Positions 17,105 through 29,328 of a stretch of 64,000 bases of DNA are shown in pieces (the stretch's first letter is position 1; every line of letters starts with the position of its first letter). The stretch is from Kocuria coralli. GTDB taxonomy: Bacteria > Actinomycetota > Actinomycetes > Actinomycetales > Micrococcaceae. The stretch is from NCBI RefSeq assembly GCF_008831305.1, contig NZ_ML708614.1, forward strand, positions 62,001 to 126,000, written 5' to 3'. The translations under genes and the position numbers were made by a program. Under the pieces are notes generated by a model. The model was not told where the DNA came from. It saw only the letters and a program-made list of their open reading frames with translations, and did no database searches.

Positions 17105-17722
17105 TCATGGGGCGGCGGGATCGGTGGTGGCGTCCGCGCCCGGTTCGCTGGTTTCGGTCGGCTGGGCTGCGTCCCCCAGCTGGGGGAAGTTCTCGGCTTG
17201 GCTGGGCGATGTCCGCTGCTCCGGCCACCCGGAGTCCAGGACGGAGCCCCACAGGGCATCCGCCCAGGCGGGACGGTCGGCCTCCTCCTGCACCGCCGAC
17301 GATTCGGGGGCCTCGTCGCCCAGGCTGTCGGCCCCCACCACCAGGTAGGAGCGTTCCCCCGGTTCGACCATCAGGAGACGGTTGCGGGCCTGCTGCCGGA
17401 CGTAGGCGGGGTCGTCCCACAGGGAGACCTCGTGCTGGAGATCGTCGCGGGCGGTCTGGTTCTCCGAGATGCTCTGTTCCAGGGAACGGATCTCCGCCCG
17501 CTGATCGAGGTAGATCTTGGTCGTCGGCGCCGCGAGGAAGACCATGAGCAGCACCGTGGCGATCAGCAGCAGCATGCGCCGTCGTGCACCGAATCCGCGG
17601 GCCAGGGCCGCAGCCGAGAACGGTTCGTGGGCGCCCTGGTCCGTCCGCTCGTCGTGAGAGTCGCGCTGGGGCACCTGGTCACTCCTGCTGGTCGTCGTCC
17701 GCCCGGGCGAGCGGACGTTCAC
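17105..17722 (-). CDS. FtsB/DivIC family septum formation initiator
   Basis: 205 residues, a bitopic membrane protein. A hydrophilic cytoplasmic tail (about 48 residues) is followed by one membrane helix (MLLLIATVLLMVFLAAP, near 50-66), a short coiled coil (IYLDQRAEIRSLEQSISENQ) and the FtsB/DivIC hallmark DPAYVRQQARNRLLMVEPGE. The acidic Pro/Ala-rich end is not conserved. It stabilises the FtsQ-FtsL complex of the divisome. A GTG at 17722 is used as start, but no good ribosome site is visible; later in-frame starts before the helix are possible. Confidence 0.88.
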   Translation of the reverse strand: MNVRSPGRTTTSRSDQVPQRDSHDERTDQGAHEPFSAAALARGFGARRRMLLLIATVLLMVFLAAPTTKIYLDQRAEIRSLEQSISENQTARDDLQHEVSLWDDPAYVRQQARNRLLMVEPGERSYLVVGADSLGDEAPESSAVQEEADRPAWADALWGSVLDSGWPEQRTSPSQAENFPQLGDAAQPTETSEPGADATTDPAAP

Positions 17723-17793
17723 ATGGTCCGGGACGCGACCACGACTGCGAGGTCATGGATCCGGGATCGCTGCGCAACCGCGTCCGATGCGAG

Positions 17794-17799
17794 AGTCTA
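17794..17799 (-). promoter_or_regulatory. Putative -10 box upstream of the ftsB-DUF501-ppx unit
   Basis: Reverse-strand TAGACT in the 157-bp gap between eno and ftsB, downstream of the eno terminator, so ftsB can be transcribed separately from eno. It is the same hexamer seen before ndh and purH. No consensus -35 is visible. Confidence 0.35.
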
Positions 17800-17832
17800 A
17801 TGGCCCGGCCTCCATGCCGGGTCCGAAAACAC

Positions 17833-17863
17833 CGTGGCCGCCCGGGAGCCCCGGGCGGCCACG
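17833..17863 (-). terminator. Terminator after enolase
   Basis: Perfect 14-bp GC stem (17833-17846 with 17850-17863) with a 3-base loop, 17 bp past the enolase stop. It separates eno from the cell-division unit. Confidence 0.8.
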
Positions 17864-17879
17864 ACGAGTCTCAGCGCTG

Positions 17880-19277
<1,398 letters not shown>

Positions 19278-19359
19278 TCAGCCTAGCGACCGGAGGCCCC
19301 CGTCACAGCATTGTTGCCTGCCGTTCGCTGGGAGGTGAGGGATCCCACACGCCGCCGGC

Positions 19360-20154
19360 TCATCGGGCGCTCTCCCGTTCCCGGTCGCCGGCCCATCGGC
19401 GGGCCGTGGCACGCAGGGCGCGTTCGGGGTCGAGCCCTGCGACGGAGGCCTGCCGGACCAGGTGGAAGAGGCGTTCGCCGAGCTCCTCCTCGCTCGCCGG
19501 GGCTCCCGGCTCGGACCCGGATTCCGGTATCCCGCCCGGCTGCTCTCCGCCGGGTGCGGGCTCGAGGCCGTGGCGGCGGGCCTTGGCCAGGATCTTCTCC
19601 GCGTACTGCAGCGCCGGGAGCCCGGGCGGCACGCCGTCGAACGGGCCCTTCCGCTCGGGTTTCTCCTGCTTCTTGAGCTCCTCCCACCGGGAGTGCAGCG
19701 CCTCCTCGGAAGCCTGCGTTCCCAGGGTGTCGCGGTACTCGGCCGCGAAGACCTGGGGATGACGCCGGATCAGCTTGGCGGTGACCGCCTCGAGGATGTC
19801 GGAGACCGTGAACCCGCCGTCCTGCTCGCGGCGCTCCTGGGCCACCCGGGCGTGGAAGACCACCTGGAGCAGGAGGTCGCCGAGCTCCTCGACCAGCTCC
19901 TGCCGGTGGGCCGCCGGACCGCCGTCCGACTCGATGGCCTCGATGACCTCGTAGGACTCCTCGATCAGGTACTTCACGAGGGACTCGTGGGTCTGCCGGG
20001 CGTCCCAGGCGCAGCCGCCCGGCGAACGGAGCCGGTCCATGACCTCGAGCAGCCCGGTGAATCCCCGGGCCGCCGACTCCGGGTCGAGCGGCTGGACAGC
20101 CGAGGTGGCGGGCGGGTCGGCCGGGGCGCCGGCCGACGGGGCCGCCCCGTTCAC
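19360..20154 (-). CDS. mazG: MazG nucleoside triphosphate pyrophosphohydrolase
   Basis: 264 residues from a GTG at 20154 that overlaps the add stop (GTGA), indicating coupling. MazG core: GGCAWDARQTHESLVKYL, then the magnesium-binding helices LIEESYEVIEAIE (EExxE) and ELVEELGDLLLQVVFHA (ExxD). A Gly/Pro/Glu linker (about 195-225) leads to a short helical tail. It hydrolyses abnormal or excess NTPs to NMP and PPi. It ends the nucleoside salvage operon and sits upstream of eno, as in many actinobacteria. Confidence 0.92.
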   Translation of the reverse strand: MNGAAPSAGAPADPPATSAVQPLDPESAARGFTGLLEVMDRLRSPGGCAWDARQTHESLVKYLIEESYEVIEAIESDGGPAAHRQELVEELGDLLLQVVFHARVAQERREQDGGFTVSDILEAVTAKLIRRHPQVFAAEYRDTLGTQASEEALHSRWEELKKQEKPERKGPFDGVPPGLPALQYAEKILAKARRHGLEPAPGGEQPGGIPESGSEPGAPASEEELGERLFHLVRQASVAGLDPERALRATARRWAGDRERESAR

Positions 20155-21401
20155 TGCCCGGCCCCGTCCTCCGCGGCCAGCAGGTCGCCCAGGCCCAGCT
20201 GCGCGCCCGCGGCGCGCAGGGCGTCGAACTCCTCGGTGATCCGCGCCTCGAGCATCACGCGGTGGTCCAGGGGCGCGAAGGCCGCCTGGGCGCCGTTGCG
20301 CTGCAGCGTCTCGACGTCGTCCAGGGTCAGGCCGTGCAGGTTGACCAGGCGGCCCAGTTCGGCGGAGATGTCCGTTCCGGAGATCAGCCGGTTGTCGGGT
20401 CCGATCACCACGCGGAAACCGGCACGGTGCAGGAACCCCACGGGATGCTGGGCGGTACCGGGGCCCAGGACCCTCACCAGGTTGGACGGCGGATCCCACC
20501 GGGGGGTCGCGTGCGTCTGGCGGTTGGACTCGGGGCAGATCTCCAGGGCGATGGAGCGGTCGCGGACCCAGGTGGCCACCGGACCCATGTCGATGGTGAC
20601 ATCGCCATCGGGAGCATCCGTCAGGGTGATGTCCTCGGCGATCCGCACGCCGTGCCCGAGCCGCAGAGCCCTACCGTTGACGACGGCGTCCCGGATCGAG
20701 TCGACCCCGTCAGCCTCCCCTGCGTGAAGGGTCACGGGGATCAGGTTCTCGGCCAGCAGGTCCAGTGCGGCCCGGTGCGATGAGACCGGGTAACCGGCTT
20801 CCGGGCCGGCCAGGTCGAAGCCGAGGATCCCGCCGGCGCTGACGGGATCGTAGCGGGTCACCACCAGGCGGGCGATCTCCTCGGAACGGTCGTTCTGGCG
20901 CATGGCGCACAGCAGCTGCCCCACGGAGATCTCGTAGCCCTCCGTGGCGGCGGCCTCCACCCCCGCGGCCAGCCCCTCCTGGACGGCCTCGACGGCCCCT
21001 TCCAGGGTGAGGCCCCGGCGCACATGCAGCTCCGGCGCCCAGCGGACCTCGGCGTGGATCACGCCGTCGTCGACGTAGTCCTCCACGGCCTCCCGGGCGA
21101 CCCGGCGCAGCGCGTCCGCGGTCTGCAGCACGGCCAGCGTGTGCTCGAAGGTCTCCAGGTAGGACACGAGAGACCCGGAGTCACCCGCGCGGGTCATCCA
21201 TCGGGCCAGCTCGGCGCCGGTCGAGGCGGGCAGGTCATGTCCGGCCAGGGCGGCCAGCTCCACCACCGTGTCCGGCCGGAGACTGCCGTCCAGGTGATCG
21301 TGCAGGCTGATCTTGGGCAGGGCGCGCAGGACCCCGCCGGAGGCACCGGCGGGGTCCTGGCTCCCGGTCCCGTGGTCCAGGGAAGTCGGGATATCCGTCA
21401 T
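20151..21401 (-). CDS. add: Adenosine deaminase
   Basis: 416 residues, somewhat long for the family because of a Gly/Ser-rich N-terminus. Zinc ligands His34 and His36 in ISLHDHLDGS, the substrate motif LHAGEADG, the catalytic LGHGVRI and a further metal aspartate in the DNRLISGTD region. It deaminates (deoxy)adenosine to (deoxy)inosine in the cytoplasm. The ATG follows the previous stop by three bases, so translation is coupled to the unknown protein upstream in the operon. Confidence 0.95.
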   Translation of the reverse strand: MTDIPTSLDHGTGSQDPAGASGGVLRALPKISLHDHLDGSLRPDTVVELAALAGHDLPASTGAELARWMTRAGDSGSLVSYLETFEHTLAVLQTADALRRVAREAVEDYVDDGVIHAEVRWAPELHVRRGLTLEGAVEAVQEGLAAGVEAAATEGYEISVGQLLCAMRQNDRSEEIARLVVTRYDPVSAGGILGFDLAGPEAGYPVSSHRAALDLLAENLIPVTLHAGEADGVDSIRDAVVNGRALRLGHGVRIAEDITLTDAPDGDVTIDMGPVATWVRDRSIALEICPESNRQTHATPRWDPPSNLVRVLGPGTAQHPVGFLHRAGFRVVIGPDNRLISGTDISAELGRLVNLHGLTLDDVETLQRNGAQAAFAPLDHRVMLEARITEEFDALRAAGAQLGLGDLLAAEDGAGQ

Positions 21402-21404
21402 GGA

Positions 21405-22973
21405 TCAGTAGTTCCAGTCCTGCAGAGCGTCGTTGACGTGGGCCGGGATATTGGCGCCGGTACGCGGGTACATCCGCAGCTCCTCCACGTAGTTCTGCGA
21501 GGGCAGGCGCTCGGGGTAACGGACGAACGCCTCCTCGTCGGCGTAGTCGAAGGACACCTCGGGAGGGATGCCCGGCCGGAAGCGGAACATCATGGCCAGC
21601 GGCGCGCCCTGGCCCTCGACGTAGGAGTCCTCCTTGAGCTCCTGGACCTTCAGCTCCTCCTCGGGCACCAGGTCGAACGAGGGGCGCTGGTCCCAGAAGC
21701 CGCCCTGGCGCACGTGGGTCAGGGCGTCGTAGTAGGTGCCGAGGGTGCGGACGCGGATCAGGACGGTGGAGACGTCCAGGGCCGTGCCCTCGGCGCCGAA
21801 CAGGCGGCGCTGCGCGCCGGCCAGGCGGCCGAGCACATCCGCTTCGGTCAGGACCTTGTTGCCCTCGGCCAGCTTGTCCTTGGAGGGAGCCCTTCCGCTC
21901 ACCTCGCCGGCCCTGTAGGAGGGGGCGACATCCGCGGTCTGGGCCATCGACGGGGCATCGCCCTCACCCGACCCGGCGGAGGCACGCGCCCCGGCACCCG
22001 AGGCCGCACCTGCAGCCGCGGCGCCGGTGGCCTGCGCGCCGGAACGGCCGGCGTCGTCATCGCGCCACTCCTCGTGGTCGACGTGCTGGGGCACGTCGTC
22101 CTGCGAGCCGGGGCCCGGCTCGACGGCGTCAGTGACCGTGGGCGGCACCGGTGCCGGCTCGGACGCCGGCTCCTCGCCGCGGTCGGCCTCAGCGGCCGGG
22201 GCCTGGGGCGCAGGCACCGGCTGCGGTGCTTCCGGCCGGGGCTGCGCTTCCGGCTCGGCGGTCCCCGAGGCCTCCTCGGCGGCCTCTCCACGGCCCTCGG
22301 CGGCAGCCGCGGCCAGGGCTCCCGACCCCACGCCGGCGGCGGTGCCGGTGCCGGAGTCAGCCCCTGAATCAGCACTGTCGGCGGGAACGCGGGATTCCGG
22401 GGCGCTCTCGCGCCCTTCGGCGGTTCCAGTGGTTCCAGTGGTTCCGGGGGTCTCCGCGGTTCCGGCGGTTCCGGGGGCTTCACTGCCCTGACCGGCGGTT
22501 CCAGCGGCCGGAGCACCGGGGGCCGCGGCCGCAGCGTCTCCAGCACCGCCGCCGAGCTGATAGCGCTCGGTGGAGTGCGGTGCAGCCGGGAAGTCGTAGT
22601 CGACCTGGACCAGACGGCCGCGACCGGAGTCGGGGCCGACCTCGATCACGGCGGTCTGCCAGGCCCCGGTGTCACGGGACATGGCCTCGGTGTAGAGAGC
22701 GGCGACGTCCTCGAACAGCGGGTGGGCCTGGTCGACCGTGCCGCCGTCGGTGGTCGGGTTGCCGCCCACGGAGCGTTCGGTCTGCTGGCTCATGGTGTTG
22801 CCGCGCTGGACCAGGGTCAGCTTGCCCCGGTCCGCGCCATCGGCCACCAGGCCGGCGACCAGGTTCCGCAAGGGGCCTTCGGCCGGCAAGGGCTGAGCCG
22901 CCGGGGCGGCCTCAGCGTTCGGGGCCCCGGCAGTCTGCTGCTCGGTATTCGACTTCCTGGAAAAAAGTCCCAC
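21405..22973 (-). CDS. Unknown protein with two structured ends joined by an Ala/Pro/Glu/Thr-rich linker
   Basis: 522 residues; not recognised with confidence. GTG at 22973 with GGAGG upstream. The N-terminal part (about 1-140) is structured, with RNLVAGLVADGADRGKLTLV and DVAALYTEAMSRDTGAWQTA. Residues about 140-360 are low complexity (GTAGTAETPGTTGTTGTAEG and similar short repeats). The C-terminal 150 residues are again ordered, with aromatic-rich RQGGFWDQRPSFDLVPEEEL and SFDYADEEAFVRYPERLPSQ. It faintly recalls YezG/DUF600- or SseB-like proteins, but that is only an impression. No signal peptide or membrane helix. Sitting between deoA and add, three bases from add, it is co-expressed with nucleoside salvage. 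Confidence 0.7.
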   Translation of the reverse strand: MGLFSRKSNTEQQTAGAPNAEAAPAAQPLPAEGPLRNLVAGLVADGADRGKLTLVQRGNTMSQQTERSVGGNPTTDGGTVDQAHPLFEDVAALYTEAMSRDTGAWQTAVIEVGPDSGRGRLVQVDYDFPAAPHSTERYQLGGGAGDAAAAAPGAPAAGTAGQGSEAPGTAGTAETPGTTGTTGTAEGRESAPESRVPADSADSGADSGTGTAAGVGSGALAAAAAEGRGEAAEEASGTAEPEAQPRPEAPQPVPAPQAPAAEADRGEEPASEPAPVPPTVTDAVEPGPGSQDDVPQHVDHEEWRDDDAGRSGAQATGAAAAGAASGAGARASAGSGEGDAPSMAQTADVAPSYRAGEVSGRAPSKDKLAEGNKVLTEADVLGRLAGAQRRLFGAEGTALDVSTVLIRVRTLGTYYDALTHVRQGGFWDQRPSFDLVPEEELKVQELKEDSYVEGQGAPLAMMFRFRPGIPPEVSFDYADEEAFVRYPERLPSQNYVEELRMYPRTGANIPAHVNDALQDWNY

Positions 22974-23023
22974 GGTGTTGGTCCTCCCGCGTCAAGAGCG
23001 TGCTGGATCTGTCTGGGACCAGA

Positions 23024-24394
23024 CTACAAGTCCTCGGCAGCAACTCGACCGAGCAGCACGTTCGCTCGCGGCGTGCTGCGGTCGCCCGGTTCCCTTGCGC
23101 CGGCGGCGGCCGCGGCCCCGTGGAGACTCTCGATGCCGTAGGCGGACCGGATCCGGTCGGCGGCTGCGGTGACGGCCGACGCGCTGTCGGTGTGCATGGT
23201 GGCCAGGATCTGCCCTCGTCGCACGGTGTCACCGGGCTTTGCCCGCAGCACCACACCCGCCGCCGGCTGGACGGGATCCTCACGACGGGCCCTGCCCGCC
23301 CCGAGGCCCCAGGAGGCCAGTCCGATGCCCATGGCGTCCAGGCTCGTGACCACGCCGTCCGAATCGGCGCTCACGGTCTCGGAGATCCGCGCCTGCGGCA
23401 AGGGAGCCTTCGGGTCACCGCCCTGCGCGGCGATCATCGCCCGCCAGGCGTCCATCGCCCGCCCGTCACGGAGCGCGTCGGCGGGATCCGCCTCCACTCC
23501 GGCCGCCCGGAGCATCTCCCCGGCGAGCGCGAGGGTCAGGCCGACGACGTCGGACGGGCCTCCCCCGGCCAGGACCTCCACGGACTCCGCGACCTCGCAC
23601 GCGTTGCCGACCGCATGGCCCAGTGGCGCGGACATGTCGGTGAGCAGGGCGATCGTCGTCAGGCCGGCATCCGTGCCGAGGCCCACCATGGTCTCCGCCA
23701 GCTCTCCGGCCGACCGCGCGTCCTTCATGAAGGCGCCCGCGCCGACCTTGACGTCCAGGACCAGCGCCTCGGCGCCCTCGGCGATCTTCTTGGACATGAT
23801 CGAGGAGGCGATCAGGGGGATGGACTCGACCGTTCCGGTCACGTCGCGCAGGGCGTAGAGCTTCTTGTCCGCCGGGGCCAGGTCGCCGCCGGCGGCGCAC
23901 ACCACGGCTCCCACCGACTCCAGCTGACGGACGATCTGATCGTGGTCCAGATCGGCGCGCCAGCCCGGGATGGCCTCGAGCTTGTCCAGCGTGCCCCCGG
24001 TGTGGCCGAGCCCGCGGCCGGACAGCTGCGGCACGGCCACGCCGTGCGCGGCCACCAGCGGGGCCAGGGGCAGGGTGATCTTGTCCCCCACTCCCCCGGT
24101 CGAGTGCTTGTCGACGGTGGGCAGGCGCCGTCCATGGCGGGTGAGCCCGGAGAAGTCCATCCGCCGGCCCGAGTCGATCATCGCCCGCGTCCACCGGGCG
24201 ATCTCCTGCCGGTCCATGCCGTTGAGCACGATCGCCATGGCCAGTGCGGCCATCTGCTCCTCGGCCACCTCGCCGCGCACGTAGGCGTCGATCACCCAGT
24301 CGATCTGGGCCGGGTTCAGGGCGAGGCCGTCCCGCTTGGCCCGGATGATGTCGACGGCGGCGAAGGCCGTCTCGGAGGAAGCGCTCATGGACAT
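23024..24394 (-). CDS. deoA: Thymidine (pyrimidine-nucleoside) phosphorylase
   Basis: 456 residues. Family signature SGRGLGHTGGTLDKLEAIPGW and the phosphate-binding KHSTGGVGDKITLPLAPL; N-terminal helical domain with NPAQIDWVIDAYVRGEVAEEQMAAL. It splits (deoxy)pyrimidine nucleosides with phosphate into base and (deoxy)ribose-1-phosphate. The start may be the ATG at 24394 or the second ATG two codons later, which has better spacing to GGG. It follows cdd by 34 bp in the salvage operon. Confidence 0.95.
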   Translation of the reverse strand: MSMSASSETAFAAVDIIRAKRDGLALNPAQIDWVIDAYVRGEVAEEQMAALAMAIVLNGMDRQEIARWTRAMIDSGRRMDFSGLTRHGRRLPTVDKHSTGGVGDKITLPLAPLVAAHGVAVPQLSGRGLGHTGGTLDKLEAIPGWRADLDHDQIVRQLESVGAVVCAAGGDLAPADKKLYALRDVTGTVESIPLIASSIMSKKIAEGAEALVLDVKVGAGAFMKDARSAGELAETMVGLGTDAGLTTIALLTDMSAPLGHAVGNACEVAESVEVLAGGGPSDVVGLTLALAGEMLRAAGVEADPADALRDGRAMDAWRAMIAAQGGDPKAPLPQARISETVSADSDGVVTSLDAMGIGLASWGLGAGRARREDPVQPAAGVVLRAKPGDTVRRGQILATMHTDSASAVTAAADRIRSAYGIESLHGAAAAAGAREPGDRSTPRANVLLGRVAAEDL

Positions 24395-24428
24395 CCCGTC
24401 GGTCAGGGGTTCTGGTCAGGAACTCCGG

Positions 24429-24857
24429 TCAGAGGTTCTCGGGGCCGAAGGCGTCCGGCAGCACCTGGTCCATGCTCTTCACCCCGGACACCGTCATCAG
24501 CACCATATCCGGGGCACGGTGCTCGTAGAGCAGCTGGCGGCACCGGCCGCACGGCATCAGGATCCGTCCCTTCCCGTCGACGCACACGAAATGGGTCAGG
24601 CGTCCGCCGCCCGTGGCGTGGAGGGAACTGACCAGGCCGCATTCGGCGCACAGGGTCACGCCGTAGCTCGCGTTCTCCACGTTGCATCCGGAGACCGTCC
24701 GTCCGTCCTCGACCAGGGCGGCGGCCCCCACCGGGAAGTCGGAGTAGGGCACGTAGGCGCGGGTCATGACCCTGCGCGCCTCGGCCAGCAGGGCGTCCCA
24801 TACGGGTGCCTCCGCGTCCTGGGGGGCGGCTCGGGGATCCGTCGTCATCTCGGACAC
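24429..24857 (-). CDS. cdd: Cytidine deaminase
   Basis: 142 residues, homotetrameric-type length. Zinc site: CNVENASYGVTLCAECG with the catalytic Cys-Ala-Glu, and MPCGRCRQLLYE with the paired cysteines. It deaminates (deoxy)cytidine to (deoxy)uridine, feeding DeoA. Start is the GTG at 24857 or the ATG three codons downstream (24848); a GAGGG lies just upstream of both. Eight bases separate it from the second permease gene. Confidence 0.95.
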   Translation of the reverse strand: MSEMTTDPRAAPQDAEAPVWDALLAEARRVMTRAYVPYSDFPVGAAALVEDGRTVSGCNVENASYGVTLCAECGLVSSLHATGGGRLTHFVCVDGKGRILMPCGRCRQLLYEHRAPDMVLMTVSGVKSMDQVLPDAFGPENL

Positions 24858-24864
24858 GACCCTC

Positions 24865-26189
24865 TCATTCCTTGACGTACGGCTGCCCGGCGGAGGCGGG
24901 ACCGCGGGAGGCGCCCACCAGGCCGGCCACGGCCAGGATGGTGATCACGTAGGGCAGCATCGCCAGGAACTGGCTGGGCATCGAGGTGCCCAGGAAGGAC
25001 AGCACGGACTGCAGGTTGGAGGCGACGCCGAACAGCAGGGCGGCCAGGAAAGCGCCGATCGGATTCCACCGGCCGAAGATCAACGCCGCAAGGGCGATAT
25101 AGCCGGCACCCGAGGTCATATCCCTGGTGAAGGAGGTCACCGACACCAGCGTGTAGAACGACCCGCCGATACCGGCGATCAGTCCGCCCAGCAGGACGTT
25201 GACGAACCGCATCCGGTTGACGTTGATGCCCAGGGTGTCCGCGGCCTTGGGATGCTCGCCGATGGCGCGGGTGCGCAGCCCCCAGCGGGTGCGGTAGACG
25301 GCGAACCACACGATCGGGATGGCCAGCCACATGAAGTAGCCCACGATCGACTGGTCGAAGAGGATCCGCCCGACCAGGGGCAGCTCGCTGAGCACCGGGA
25401 TCGCGAAGGACGGAAGACGGGGCGGGGAGTTGAAGCGGCCGGCGTCGGACTCCAGCAGGGTGGCGAACAGGAAGCCGGTGAGGCCCGAGACCAGCACGTT
25501 GAGCACCACGCCTACGATCATCTGGTTGACCCGGTAGGTGATCGAGAAGACGGCAAGGACCAGGGAGACCAGGGCCGCGCCGATCATGGCGGCCAGCAGG
25601 CCGACCCACGCGCTGCCGGACACGGAGCCCGCGATGGCGGCCGAGAACGCCCCGAAGAGCAGCTGACCCTCGATCGCGATGTTGACCACGCCGGAACGCT
25701 CGCACATGAGTCCGCTCAGCGAGCCGAAGACCAGGGGCACGGCGAGGGCGACCCCGCCTGCCAGCAGACCGGTCAGGGACACGGAGGGGTTGTTGGCCGA
25801 GCCCACCACCCAGACCAGGAACCCGGCGACGAACAGTGCGCCGTAGAGCACCACGGACCACGTCGGGGTGAGCCGGCCGGACCGCACGCGCAAGAAGGCG
25901 AAGACGGTCAGCGCGGCGAGCGCGATGGTGATCACCCAACCCGTGACCAGGCCGGGAACCACCACGTTCGGAACCTGGAACAGGTCGCCGTCGCCGCTGA
26001 TCCGGAAGGTCACGCTCTGGTCCGGGCCGTTGAAGGCGAAGACGATCAGGGAGACCAGGGCCAGGACGCCGAAACCCAGCGGGGCGCGGCGGGCGCTCGC
26101 GGGCAGGGCAGCGGGGTCCACGTGCTCGGCGCCCTCGTGGGCCTCTCCCTGCGTCCCGTGCCCGGGAGCGGGGGTCTGCGTTGCGGTGC

Positions 26190-26193
<4 letters not shown>
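24865..26193 (-). CDS. Nucleoside ABC transporter permease 2 (BmpA-type system)
   Basis: 442 residues from the ATG at 26193, whose ATGA overlaps the stop of permease 1 and has AAGGAGG upstream. A polar N-terminal 35 residues is followed by about nine to ten membrane helices of the BPD_transp_2 type; GLMCERSGVVNIAIEGQLLFGA is the loop typical of these permeases. With permease 1, the double ATPase and the BMP lipoprotein it forms a nucleoside (purine/pyrimidine) importer in the cytoplasmic membrane. Confidence 0.9.
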
Positions 26194-27523
<1,330 letters not shown>

Positions 27524-27527
<4 letters not shown>

Positions 27528-29164
27528 GCCTGCTCCTCCCACGGTGCGTTCGGGACGGCCCGGCCGTCGTGATGGATGGGGTCGTCGCCGGAGGGGCCGG
27601 CGTCCCGCTGCGACGCTGCGGGCGGCTGGGGCCCGCCGTCGCCGTCCGGCGGAGGTGTCGCGCGCACCTCGTCCTCGGTGGCCCCGGCCATCATCTGGCC
27701 CAGGATCTCCCGGGGGGTGTCCGGGCCCACGATGCCCATGAGCCGGCCGTGGAAGAAGACCGCGATCCGGTCCGCCAGGGCGTAGACCTCGTCCAGCTCG
27801 GTGGACACGATGATCACGGGGACGCCCGAGTCGCGCTCGGCCACGATGCGCTCGTGGATGAACTCGACCGACCCCACGTCGACGCCGCGGGTGGGCTGGG
27901 AGGCCAGGAACAGCTTCAGGGGCCGGGACAGCTCCCGCGCGATGACGATCTTCTGCTGGTTGCCGCCCGACAGGGTCGCGGCGTGAGCGTTCGCCGACCC
28001 CGTGCGGATGTCGAACTCGGCGATCCGTTCCTCGGCGTTGGCCGCGATGGCGCGCTTCCTGAGGGACAACCCCGAGCGGAACCGAGGATCCTTGTAGAGG
28101 TCCAGGACCAGGTTCTCCGCGACGGAGAACGGGCCCACCAGGCCGTCGGTCGAGCGGTCCTCGGGGACGAAGCCCACACCGGCCTCCAGGACCTGGCGCA
28201 CCGAACGGCCGACGAGCTCCTTGCCCTCCAGGCGGATGGAACCGGAGGCCTTGCGCAGCCCCAGGAGAGCCTCGGCGAACTCCACCTGCCCGTTGCCCTG
28301 CACCCCGGCCACGGCGAGGATCTCGCCCTTGGCAACGGACAGGTTGAGGTTCTCCAGCAGGGTCACGCCGTTGGACCCCACCACGGTGAGGTCCGAGACC
28401 ACCAGGGCCTCCTCGCCGGCCTGCGCCTCCGCCTTGGTCACGGACAGCGAGACCTCGCGGCCGACCATCATGGCGGCCAGTTCACCGGGCGTGGCCTGCG
28501 GCGACACCGACCCCACCACTTCACCGCGGCGGATCACCGTAATCACGTCGGAGACCTCGCGCACCTCGCGCAGCTTGTGGGAGATGAACACGATGGAGGT
28601 GCCGTTCTCCTTGAGCTGGCGCATGATCGCCAGAAGCTCATCGGTCTCCTTGGGGGTGAGCACCGCGGTGGGCTCGTCCAGGATGAGCAGCTCGGCGTCG
28701 CGCACCAGGGCCTTGATGATCTCCACGCGCTGCTGCACACCCACCGGCAGGTCCTCCACGACGGCGTCGGGGTCCACCGCGAAGCCGTACTGGTCGGAGA
28801 TCTCGCGGATTTTGCTCCGCGTGGTCTCCAGATCCAGGCTGGCCCCCTTGAGCGACTCCGAGCCCAGCGCGACGTTCTCCGCGACCGTGAAGACGGGCAC
28901 CAGCATGAAGTGCTGGTGCACCATCCCGATGCCGCAGTCCAGGGCGTCCGACGGGCCGTTGAACTCCACGGCCAGGTCGTCGACCAGGATCTCCCCCGAC
29001 GTGGGCTGGTAGAGGCCGTAGAGAACGTTCATCAAGGTGGACTTGCCCGCGCCGTTCTCGCCGAGCAGGCAGTGGATCTCCCCCGGCTCGACGGTCAGGG
29101 AGACATTCCGGTTGGCGGCGAAGGACCCGAATTTCTTCGTGATCTCCCGAAGTTCGAGCTTCAT
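27524..29164 (-). CDS. Nucleoside ABC transporter ATP-binding protein (two ATPase domains)
   Basis: 546 residues. Domain 1 starts LELREITKKFGSFAANRNVSL with Walker A GENGAGKS, signature near VGVQQRVEIIKAL and Walker B LLILDEPTAVL. Domain 2 has the degenerate nucleotide loop VQGNGQ and signature LSGGNQQKIVIAREL, as in sugar/nucleoside importers where one site is impaired. The last 40 residues (Gly/Pro/Asp-rich) are non-conserved. ATG at 29164 with AGAGGA upstream. It powers both permeases and follows the lipoprotein gene after a 164-bp gap with hairpins. Confidence 0.93.
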
Positions 29165-29296
29165 GGGTTCGTATTCCTCTGAGCTGACGGGATGTGGGAT
29201 CGGTCGGGCCCGCCCGCCGTCCGGGCCCGGCGAAGGGCACGGGACGACGGGCGAGCCCGGGTTCCAGACCGGCGGACCGCGGCCGTGGAACCCGCG

Positions 29297-29324
29297 GATG
29301 CCCCGGCCTCAGGGTCGGGGCATC
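29297..29324 (-). terminator. Intra-operon hairpin between the lipoprotein and ATPase genes
   Basis: Perfect 9-bp stem GATGCCCCG/CGGGGCATC (29297-29305 with 29316-29324), starting five bases past the lipoprotein stop. Two further short stems lie downstream in the same gap. Such hairpins partly stop transcription or protect the upstream message, keeping the binding protein in excess over the transporter. Confidence 0.6.
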
Positions 29325-29328
29325 GGGG

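Noticed and set aside
22151-24631. Forward frame of over 800 codons across deoA and its neighbour
   Set aside because: Runs antisense through clear thymidine phosphorylase and cytidine deaminase genes.
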